Source: Mycobacterium angelicum (GTDB lineage Bacteria > Actinomycetota > Actinomycetes > Mycobacteriales > Mycobacteriaceae). Taken from it: DNA of 64,000 bases. A program made the translations under genes and the position numbers. Below, in pieces: positions 8,021 to 14,565 of this stretch (position 1 is the first letter of the stretch; every line of letters begins with the position of its first letter). The notes beneath the pieces are model-generated. The model was not told where the DNA came from, did not search any database, and worked only from the letters and a program-made list of their open reading frames with translations. Where the stretch lies: NCBI RefSeq assembly GCF_002086155.1, contig NZ_MVHE01000007.1, forward strand, positions 114,843-178,842, read 5' to 3'.

Positions 8021-8887
8021 GTGACCGCATCTATGAGCGTGCTCGGCGGCGTGGAGTTCAGCGATCCGCAATTTGCAATCAGTGTCCGCGACGGCATAAC
8101 CCGGATCGAGGAGCTGATTCGCACTGAGCTCGCTCAGGGCGACGAAATCATCCGCGACGCGGTGCCGGAATCGTTGGAAACCAACGATATTCGGTTCCGG
8201 CCGCTATTCACGGTCCTCGCGGCACAATTCGGGCCGAATCCCGACGCGCAGCAGGTCACGCTCGCCGGCGCGGCAGTTGAGTTGATGCATCTGGCGACGC
8301 TGTGCCACGACACAGTCGTGGATAAGGCAGCGGCGCGAGTTGACACATCGAAGATCCGCTCGGCCAATAACGTCGCAATTCTCGCCGGCGACTACCGATT
8401 CGCGACGGTGTCTCGACTGGGGTCGTGGCTCGGCCCGCGAGCCTTCCAGACCATCGCCGAGACATTCGCCGAATTGGTCACCGGCCAGATGCGCGAAACA
8501 CGCAGCGCGCCAACCCATATCGACCGCCTGGAGCATTACCTTCAGTGCGTGCAGGAGAAGACTGGATCGATAATCGCGGCGGCCGGGCAGCTGGGAGCGA
8601 CCTTTTCCGGCGCGGGCGAAGAGCAGACCGCTCGTCTGTCGCGACTAGGCCGCCTTATCGGCGCCGCGTTTCACATTTCCGAGGACATTATCAGCATCGC
8701 CGGAAATTCCGACCAGGTTGCCGAAGTATTCACGCTGCTCCGCAGCGCGGCGGGCCTGGCTCAGGCAAAGGCAGCCGTGGGCAAGTACGTGGCACAAGCC
8801 CGCGACGAGCTGGCCTCCTTACCCGACTGCGCCGCGAGACAAACACTGTCCACACTGGTCGATTCGACGCTTCTGAAGATCACTTAA
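8021..8887 (+). CDS. grcC2: Short-chain polyprenyl diphosphate synthase homologue GrcC2 (Rv0989c homologue)
   Basis: 288 residues of the trans-isoprenyl diphosphate synthase fold. The first Asp-rich region is LMHLATLCHDTVVD, where the family has HDDxxD, and the second is GAAFHISEDII, where the family has DDxxD. Both motifs are therefore degenerate, while the KTG segment (QEKTGSII) is kept. The M. tuberculosis orthologue has been reported to make geranyl diphosphate. It is convergent with, and overlaps by eight bases, the UbiA prenyltransferase gene, which would need a prenyl diphosphate. The GTG at 8021 is used; an ATG at 8033 is also possible. Activity needs testing because of the altered motifs. 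Confidence 0.82.
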   Translation: MTASMSVLGGVEFSDPQFAISVRDGITRIEELIRTELAQGDEIIRDAVPESLETNDIRFRPLFTVLAAQFGPNPDAQQVTLAGAAVELMHLATLCHDTVVDKAAARVDTSKIRSANNVAILAGDYRFATVSRLGSWLGPRAFQTIAETFAELVTGQMRETRSAPTHIDRLEHYLQCVQEKTGSIIAAAGQLGATFSGAGEEQTARLSRLGRLIGAAFHISEDIISIAGNSDQVAEVFTLLRSAAGLAQAKAAVGKYVAQARDELASLPDCAARQTLSTLVDSTLLKIT

Positions 8888-9773
8888 TCAGCACGAAAGC
8901 GATGATGAGCAGCAACAAAGCCAGCGGATAATAACTTGCGCTGTCGAACAGCTTTGCCGCTTGTCTCCCCTCATGAGCACGATGCAATCGCCACGCCGGT
9001 ATGAGCAGGAAATAGGTGCCGATCGCGGCGCTGGCCAGCACGTAAGGCACACCCAGATGTAGCGGTGAGACCAATGGCATGCACAAGCTGCTGACCACCG
9101 TAATTCCCAATGCGAACAGGACGACCTTGCCTGCGGTTTCGGTGCCGAGCTCCAGCGGAATGGTCTTGGCATCGACGCGTTTGTCTTCCACCGTGTCGTT
9201 CCAGTCGGCCGGCACGTTCTGCCCTCCGACCTCCCAGGAGAAAACCCAGGCAAGCACCAGCAAAACCAAGCCGGCAGACGGCTTGGGCGCGACCGCGAAG
9301 ATAGCGGAAATGGGTCCGCTCGATTTGACCAAACCACTGACCACGGTTCGCCAATAGGTGATTTTCAAGAGCAGCACGTAGACCACTTCCAGAACCGCTG
9401 CGGTAACAAGAATCACCACAATGGCCGGATTCAAGAAGAAGGAGCCAATGATTGCCGCGATGAACCACAGCGCAAACCAGAGGATTCCCTTCCGCAGGCT
9501 CAGCGCCTTCTGCGCCAAGGGATAACGCAACTCCGACGCCTCGACCGAATAACCCGCATTGATACCGCCGGCAAACTTCTCCTCGTCCACAGCCTTGCCG
9601 ACCAGGTCATTAAGGGCATATATCGCGGTATACGCGGAGAAGCCTACGAAGACGGCAAGGAGAATAACCTGCCATGCGGGAAAGCTGCCGAGCGCAAGTC
9701 CCGCGCAAACTGCCGGAGTGGCGAGATCCAGAACACCATGGACGGTCCGGGAGAGCGCGAAGAACTCTTTCAT
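8880..9773 (-). CDS. UbiA-family prenyltransferase (EboC-like)
   Basis: 297 residues, about eight or nine membrane helices. The first polar motif is NDLVGKAVD (residues 55-63), a variant of NDxxDxxxD in which the middle Asp is Gly. The second is DWNDTVEDKRVD (190-201), close to the DxxxD site that binds the diphosphate through Mg. The ATG at 9773 (MKEFFALSRT) follows the methyltransferase stop by 23 bases; the longer frame would overlap that gene. Such enzymes join an isoprenyl chain to an acceptor in the membrane. Neighbours suggest a cyclitol acceptor and a GrcC2-made donor; this is inference. EboC of the ebo clusters is of this family. Confidence 0.85.
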   Translation of the reverse strand: MKEFFALSRTVHGVLDLATPAVCAGLALGSFPAWQVILLAVFVGFSAYTAIYALNDLVGKAVDEEKFAGGINAGYSVEASELRYPLAQKALSLRKGILWFALWFIAAIIGSFFLNPAIVVILVTAAVLEVVYVLLLKITYWRTVVSGLVKSSGPISAIFAVAPKPSAGLVLLVLAWVFSWEVGGQNVPADWNDTVEDKRVDAKTIPLELGTETAGKVVLFALGITVVSSLCMPLVSPLHLGVPYVLASAAIGTYFLLIPAWRLHRAHEGRQAAKLFDSASYYPLALLLLIIAFVLIK

Positions 9774-9796
9774 GTGCGATGACTCCGCTTGACTCG

Positions 9797-10507
9797 TCAG
9801 CCCTTCTTGGTGAAATGCGCTAGGTAGTTCACATCGACAGAATCCGCGGCGAGTCTGAATCTCTTGGTGAACGGGTTGTAGATCAGGCTGGCGAACTTGC
9901 CGAAATCTAGCGAGTTGGCACGACTCCAAGCCGTCAATTCTCCCGGCCGAATCAATTTGCTATACGTGTGGGTGCCCCGAGGTAAAAGACGCAAAATGTA
10001 TTCGCCGCCGACGATGGCGAACAGGAACGCCTTCGGTGTGCGGTTGATCGTTGAGAAGAAGGCGTGTCCACCGGGTTTCAGGGCGCGAGCGCACGCCGCC
10101 ACGATCTGCTCCGGTTCCGGCACATGTTCGAGCATCTCCATACATGTCACAACGTCAAAGCCCCCCGAGTCCTGCGCTGCGACATTTTCGACGCTGTCAT
10201 ACAGGTACGCGATATTCAATCCTTCGCTGCGCGCATGAGCGCGCGCGACGTCCAGCGATTGGCGTGACATATCCAAGCCCGTCACCTGGGCACCTGCCTT
10301 GGCCAAGGCTTCCGAAAGGATTCCACCGCCGCAGCCGACATCCAGAATTTTCAGGCCCTCAATACTGACCACGTCTTGGATGAACTTTGTGCGCAACGGA
10401 TTGATCGAATGAAGCCCGCCCATTTCACCATTCGGGTCCCACCAGATATCCGACACTTTGTCGAATTTTTCAACCTCGCCGCCATCTACATTGTCGAAAG
10501 TCGTCAC
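9797..10507 (-). CDS. UbiG-like SAM-dependent O-methyltransferase
   Basis: 236 residues, strikingly close to UbiG of ubiquinone makers: EVEKFDKVSDIWWDPNGEM, then INPLR, the SAM-binding LDVGCGGGILSEALA (about residues 55-69), VTCMEMLEHVPEPE and STINRTPKAFLFAIV. A C-terminal patch (LPRGTHTYSKLIRPGEL) matches the UbiG membrane-binding region. It starts at a GTG overlapping the cyclase stop (GTGA). Mycobacteria make menaquinone and no ubiquinone, so the natural acceptor is probably not a ubiquinone precursor. A hydroxyl of the cluster's own prenylated product is more likely. The SAH formed could feed the adjacent LuxS step. Confidence 0.87.
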   Translation of the reverse strand: MTTFDNVDGGEVEKFDKVSDIWWDPNGEMGGLHSINPLRTKFIQDVVSIEGLKILDVGCGGGILSEALAKAGAQVTGLDMSRQSLDVARAHARSEGLNIAYLYDSVENVAAQDSGGFDVVTCMEMLEHVPEPEQIVAACARALKPGGHAFFSTINRTPKAFLFAIVGGEYILRLLPRGTHTYSKLIRPGELTAWSRANSLDFGKFASLIYNPFTKRFRLAADSVDVNYLAHFTKKG

Positions 10508-11634
10508 CGTGGCACCATCATCCAGTCGTTGAGAGATCTGCTTGCCTGCTCTATTTCGCTATACGCAATGTCGTTGACGAAGGTACATCTTCCGATGCCG
10601 TGCGGCATGGGCACACGTTGTAACCCATTGCGGTGGTAGACGCGCTCCTCCAGCGAGGCCCAGAGCACCTGCGGATCGAGGAGTGACATATCCAAAACGA
10701 TGGTGAGCTTTTCGACCAGGTTGAAGATCCGGGTCGCTTCCTCATCGGTCAACAGTTTCCGCTCGCGGGAGATCATCACCGAAAGGAGGACGTCCAGCAA
10801 CACCGCCTCACCATGTAAGAGGTCTGCTTCGTAACGCGTTTCCAATCCATAGCTAAAGGTGTGACCGAAATCCACTTTGCGATCGAGATCCTCTTCGAGG
10901 ATATTGGGCTCAAGTTCTTCGATCATCCCCGCTACCGCGCGGTCGAGGATCGCACAACCTTCATCGCTTTGCAGTTGAACGTCGACAGCTTCCGGCCCGA
11001 GCGCTTCCAACAAATCGAACAGCGCGGCGTCCGTGATGACCGCCAGCTTGATGATCTCGCAAATGCCGTTCAGTATGTGCCGGCGCGGCAGGGTCCTGAG
11101 AAACGACTTGTCGAGCAAAACTTTTTGGGGAGCCTGGAACGCGCCGAGGCGGTTCTTGTTGCCGTTGAAATTGATGCCATTTTTGATGCCTACAGCCGCA
11201 TCGACATAGCCCATCAACGTGGTGGGCACCTTTATATGCGGCACACCGCGGCGATAGGTGCTTGCGACGAAAGCGACCACGTCGGTCAACACCCCGCCAC
11301 CGACGGCGATGATCGGTTCATCCCTGCGATGAATGGGAAAGGCATCCAGTTCGCGCACGAGAGAGAAATAATATTCAGCGGTCTTGTTCTCTTCACCACC
11401 GGGGAACACAACGATTTTGGTCGCAATCCCGTGATGTGAGAAGTAGCTTCGCATTTGCGTGCCGAAATCGCGTTCCACGTTGCCATCGACGACCACGAAC
11501 CGGCAACCGTTCTTGACTTTTCCGGACGAGAGCAGGGCCATATTCTGCGGATCGAATAGGTTTGGCGTGTCGACGACTTCATATTCGACTGTAGACGCGT
11601 ATTTGACGCGTCTGGTCAACATGGTATCGGTCAT
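10504..11634 (-). CDS. Sugar-phosphate cyclase, EEVS/EboD-like (dehydroquinate synthase superfamily)
   Basis: 376 residues. The NAD-binding AVGGGVLTDVVAF (about 110-122), TYRRGVPHIKVPTTLMGYVDAAVGIKNGINF, and metal ligands E193 (CEIIKL), H258 (DFGHTF) and H274 (LHGEAV) are present. The R-R-G-V-P and V-D-A-x-V-G-x-K-x-G-x-N-F patterns are those of sedoheptulose 7-phosphate cyclases (2-epi-5-epi-valiolone synthase and relatives) rather than AroB, which has VDSSVGGKT. Product is expected to be a C7 cyclitol. The start ATG overlaps the luxS stop (ATGA), and its stop overlaps the methyltransferase start, so the genes are translationally coupled. Which cyclase subclass it belongs to cannot be settled by eye. 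Confidence 0.85.
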   Translation of the reverse strand: MTDTMLTRRVKYASTVEYEVVDTPNLFDPQNMALLSSGKVKNGCRFVVVDGNVERDFGTQMRSYFSHHGIATKIVVFPGGEENKTAEYYFSLVRELDAFPIHRRDEPIIAVGGGVLTDVVAFVASTYRRGVPHIKVPTTLMGYVDAAVGIKNGINFNGNKNRLGAFQAPQKVLLDKSFLRTLPRRHILNGICEIIKLAVITDAALFDLLEALGPEAVDVQLQSDEGCAILDRAVAGMIEELEPNILEEDLDRKVDFGHTFSYGLETRYEADLLHGEAVLLDVLLSVMISRERKLLTDEEATRIFNLVEKLTIVLDMSLLDPQVLWASLEERVYHRNGLQRVPMPHGIGRCTFVNDIAYSEIEQASRSLNDWMMVPR

Positions 11635-12110
11635 ATCACCCGCCGCCAGTTGGCGCGCGCATCCAGCACGTTCTTGGCGACGGCCTGAGCGAGCGCCACG
11701 CTGTGATTTTTAGCATTGCCACATTGCTGAATGTTGGCGAAAGGCACTTCGCTGGCAAGCAATACGTCGTTGAGAATGGCTTCATAGGTATCGCAGATCT
11801 TCTCCGCGTTGCCTTCGTTATGCAGGACCAGATAGAATCCGGTTTGGCATCCCATCAAGCCCACCGACAGAAAATTATCGGGCATATATTTGAGAAAGCC
11901 ATACAGCAAAAAATGCTCCAGCGAGTGCATCTCCGTTGCCGACAAGAATTCAACATTGGGTTCGTTGATGCGCAGGTCGATACAATAGACGATGTCGCCT
12001 CGAGGCCCCTCATTTGCGGAGCGCAATTTTACGTGCGGCACCCTTAACAAGCGATGGTCGAGCTCGCCGACCGTGTCAGCCGGCCAGCCGAGTTGCTCCA
12101 GTTGAATCAT
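11631..12110 (-). CDS. luxS: S-ribosylhomocysteine lyase LuxS
   Basis: 159 residues, the usual LuxS length. All key positions are visible: ELDH (H19), IDLR (R47), the zinc motif HSLEH (H62, E65, H66), the catalytic cysteine in MGCQTGFYLV (C88) and the third zinc ligand in QQCGNAKNHS (C130). LuxS splits S-ribosylhomocysteine into homocysteine and DPD, the precursor of AI-2. I chose the ATG at 12110; an in-frame GTG at 12119 is possible. It is 37 bases after the TIM-barrel gene and overlaps the cyclase start. Mycobacteria normally recycle SAH through SahH and are not known for LuxS, so transfer is likely. It may remove the by-product of the UbiG-like enzyme or make a C5 building block. Confidence 0.93.
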   Translation of the reverse strand: MIQLEQLGWPADTVGELDHRLLRVPHVKLRSANEGPRGDIVYCIDLRINEPNVEFLSATEMHSLEHFLLYGFLKYMPDNFLSVGLMGCQTGFYLVLHNEGNAEKICDTYEAILNDVLLASEVPFANIQQCGNAKNHSVALAQAVAKNVLDARANWRRVI

Positions 12111-12147
12111 GTAAGCGCCCACATTTCTACAGTCGAGGTTGTTATTC

Positions 12148-13389
12148 CTACACGAACTGCGATAAATGTCTAAAGCTATCGCCCATTGCCTTCTGCCAGG
12201 ATGCAACGTGGTGATACAACTCCACAGAAGCATAACCCGAAAAACCGCCGGCTTCCAGTGCCTTGAAACTTGAGGCAAAGTCCATCGTGCCTTCGCCCGG
12301 AATCTCATGAAAGTGCACGATTCCGGTCAGCGTATTTGCGACCATCTTGTCCATCAATAATTCACCGCGCGCGTCTTTCGTCGTCCGCAAGTACAAGATG
12401 ATCGGTCGAGCCCGCTCGAGCACATCGTAACTCAGCCCGGGTACGGAAATGAGATACGTGAAAATCTCATCGTCGAGCGGTGAGGAGTTTGCACCGAGTT
12501 TGCCATAGTCCACCAGGGTAAGTTGCTCCGCTATGCCCAGCGAGTCTATGACATCCGCAATCCGCTCCGCCTTTTCTTTGGAGGGTGTCTGATCATAAAA
12601 ATAGATCGGATGCCGGGGATCCGCGAGTAGAAATTCCGCGGTTTCGGGGAAATAGATCAGATAGTTGGCGAAGTCAAGATCGAGCGTCAGATCATCGGCC
12701 ATTTTCAGGATTTTCAGGTTGTAACCGGCCTGCGCGTCCGAAACATGCAGGAAGCGGGCATGCGGCGCAGCCTTTGCTAACGCGCCGACATAATCCTCAT
12801 GAGAGCAATACAGGTGACACATATCCAGATGCAATTGAAATTTGGGCGAATCGACTTCATCGATCAGGCTCAGCCCGTCTTCGATTGTTTCGATGTACAT
12901 GCCAGGCTCGGGCTCGATCAACAGCGTGATGTCTTCGTCGTCACGCACACTCGCCAGACATTGATGAATGCTGTCGACCAGCAGTTCGCGCGGATTGGCC
13001 GACGGGTTCATCACGTGTTCGTCGCGGATGAAGCCGCTGCCGAAAGTGACCAGGGGAACATCCAGCTTGCGAGCGACGTCGATGCCCCGACGGATGAGGT
13101 CGATGCGGCGTTTCCGGCCGGCTAGATCGGGGCTCATCAGCGATGGTTCGTGGGGACGGGCGGGGCTGAAGAAATGGGAAGCGGTTGCCACGCAGGCGGC
13201 TTTGCTCCGCACGGCGGACAGTCGCCGCTTGATCTCGCCGACGTAGTCATCGGTCAGGTTGAACGGATTGAAGTGATCCCGGTGAAAAGCCAGCTCGATG
13301 CCCGGATATCCCACCTTGTCTACTTCAATAATGGAATCGAGGAAATCGATATTGGTCAAGCCAAATGTACTGTAACTGAGCTCTATCAT
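12148..13389 (-). CDS. TIM-barrel sugar phosphate isomerase/epimerase-like protein (EboE-like)
   Basis: 413 residues. ATG at 13389 (MIELSYSTFGLTNIDF) is preceded by AAGAAAGGA; an upstream TTG at 13404 is less likely. The xylose isomerase-like / AP endonuclease 2 barrel shows candidate metal ligands in LLIEPEPGMY, LHLDMCHLYC, FLHVSDAQ and, near the C-terminus, IPGEGTMDF and YASVELYHH. The middle (about residues 225-330) carries an extra insertion compared with simple epimerases. First gene of the five-gene biosynthetic group, 16 bases after the AttH/CrtC-like gene. It could epimerise or dehydrate the cyclitol intermediate. EboE of the ebo clusters is also a TIM barrel; orthology is not shown. 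Confidence 0.75.
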   Translation of the reverse strand: MIELSYSTFGLTNIDFLDSIIEVDKVGYPGIELAFHRDHFNPFNLTDDYVGEIKRRLSAVRSKAACVATASHFFSPARPHEPSLMSPDLAGRKRRIDLIRRGIDVARKLDVPLVTFGSGFIRDEHVMNPSANPRELLVDSIHQCLASVRDDEDITLLIEPEPGMYIETIEDGLSLIDEVDSPKFQLHLDMCHLYCSHEDYVGALAKAAPHARFLHVSDAQAGYNLKILKMADDLTLDLDFANYLIYFPETAEFLLADPRHPIYFYDQTPSKEKAERIADVIDSLGIAEQLTLVDYGKLGANSSPLDDEIFTYLISVPGLSYDVLERARPIILYLRTTKDARGELLMDKMVANTLTGIVHFHEIPGEGTMDFASSFKALEAGGFSGYASVELYHHVASWQKAMGDSFRHLSQFV

Positions 13390-13405
13390 TTTTCCTTTCT
13401 TCAAA

Positions 13406-14560
13406 TCAGTGTGTGGAGCGCGAGTATCCAGTCATTTCAACATATCCCCGGCCCTTGACGGGTGTATCCCGGCGATGTCCGTCAAAAGCCACCGCCCCCT
13501 CCCAGTACGTCGTTGACAGCGGTGACTCTTGATTGGGCATCAAGGCCGAACCGGACAGGGTCAAGCCCAACTTGCTGATCTCGATTTCCCATCCAATGGG
13601 GTAGGTGGCGCCACTGTGCTGACTCGTCCAATGCTCCTTGGGGATCAAGCGCCAATCGGATAGCGTCAAGTGGGTCACGGTGCCATCACTGGAAATATAG
13701 GACCCACTGGACGCCGGCTTCACCCGGCCATTGGATTGCCGAATCTGAAACATCATCAGGGCGGTACCGTCGTCAAATTGCATCGAGAACCAATCCCAGC
13801 CGATATCGTCCGCGTCCAACGCGCTGCTACCATACTCGTGGTCGTTCCAGCTGAGGCCGGTCACGGCAAATTTCTGGCCATTGACCGTCACGGTTCCGCG
13901 GGTCTCCTGGCGTGCCATCGAATAGTAATAAGTGGCGTTTCCGGCTTCCTCGCCTTTGGGACTCAGACCGTCATTTCCATGCAAAATCGGCCGCAATGTC
14001 TGGGTTAGCGTCAGATCGACGGTAGCGTGGTCCGATTTCGCGGTGACGTGGACCGAATTGTTGTCGCCTTCGTGCACAGACCAATCTTCCAACCACACCG
14101 CATAGGGCTGCGCGCTCGCGCCGGCGAGGCCCACCGCACCCCGGCTGAATTTTTCCACCGGATAAAAGGACCCGTTGCCGATGTCGCTCACCGCAAAGTG
14201 CGCAGAATAGATTTGGTCAGCCCGCCACGCGGATGCGTCGACGGTAGCCGCCGCTTTCAGCGGAGGCGCCAAAGCCCGGCGGAAGAAGGTGAGCTGATAG
14301 CCAAAAAGCCGACCGTCAGCGGTTGCCAGATTCCCGGTGTAATACCACCATTCACCCTGGTATTCCTCGTGCGGCCCCAGATCGCGCGGAAATCGAATGG
14401 CACCGGGCTCCGTGGCCACGGCGTATCCAGCCGTATTCTCGTCGGCCAAGAGGCCGAGCATGGATCGAGTGGGCGCTCCCGACCGTTCTGGTTGTTGCCA
14501 CCACCACAGACCCGCTACCAAGGCAAGGAGCGCAATAAGCACCAGTCCGGTCTTCTTCAT
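13406..14560 (-). CDS. Exported AttH/CrtC lipocalin-like protein (Rv0988 homologue)
   Basis: 384 residues. ATG at 14560 gives MKKTGLVLIALLALVAGLWWW, a signal or anchor segment. The rest is a beta-rich double-lipocalin fold of the AttH / carotenoid hydratase (CrtC) family, with EEYQGEWWYYTGNL, LFGYQLTFFRR, WNDHEYGSSAL, DWFSMQFDDG and TYWEGAV as hallmark segments. It lies 5 bases after the permease gene. In M. tuberculosis Rv0986-Rv0988 is described as a horizontally acquired operon linked to binding and survival in host cells. CrtC relatives act on isoprenoids, so a periplasmic prenyl-ligand-binding role for the exporter is plausible. Confidence 0.85.
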   Translation of the reverse strand: MKKTGLVLIALLALVAGLWWWQQPERSGAPTRSMLGLLADENTAGYAVATEPGAIRFPRDLGPHEEYQGEWWYYTGNLATADGRLFGYQLTFFRRALAPPLKAAATVDASAWRADQIYSAHFAVSDIGNGSFYPVEKFSRGAVGLAGASAQPYAVWLEDWSVHEGDNNSVHVTAKSDHATVDLTLTQTLRPILHGNDGLSPKGEEAGNATYYYSMARQETRGTVTVNGQKFAVTGLSWNDHEYGSSALDADDIGWDWFSMQFDDGTALMMFQIRQSNGRVKPASSGSYISSDGTVTHLTLSDWRLIPKEHWTSQHSGATYPIGWEIEISKLGLTLSGSALMPNQESPLSTTYWEGAVAFDGHRRDTPVKGRGYVEMTGYSRSTH

Positions 14561-14565
14561 GGCGA

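Noticed and set aside
9797..10507. Taking the UbiG-like gene as proof of ubiquinone synthesis
   Set aside because: No other ubiquinone gene is seen except a generic UbiA-family protein, and mycobacteria use menaquinone. The operon context points to another acceptor.
10504..11634. Calling the cyclase AroB (3-dehydroquinate synthase)
   Set aside because: The VDSSVGGKT block of AroB is replaced by VDAAVGIKNG, and no shikimate genes are adjacent.
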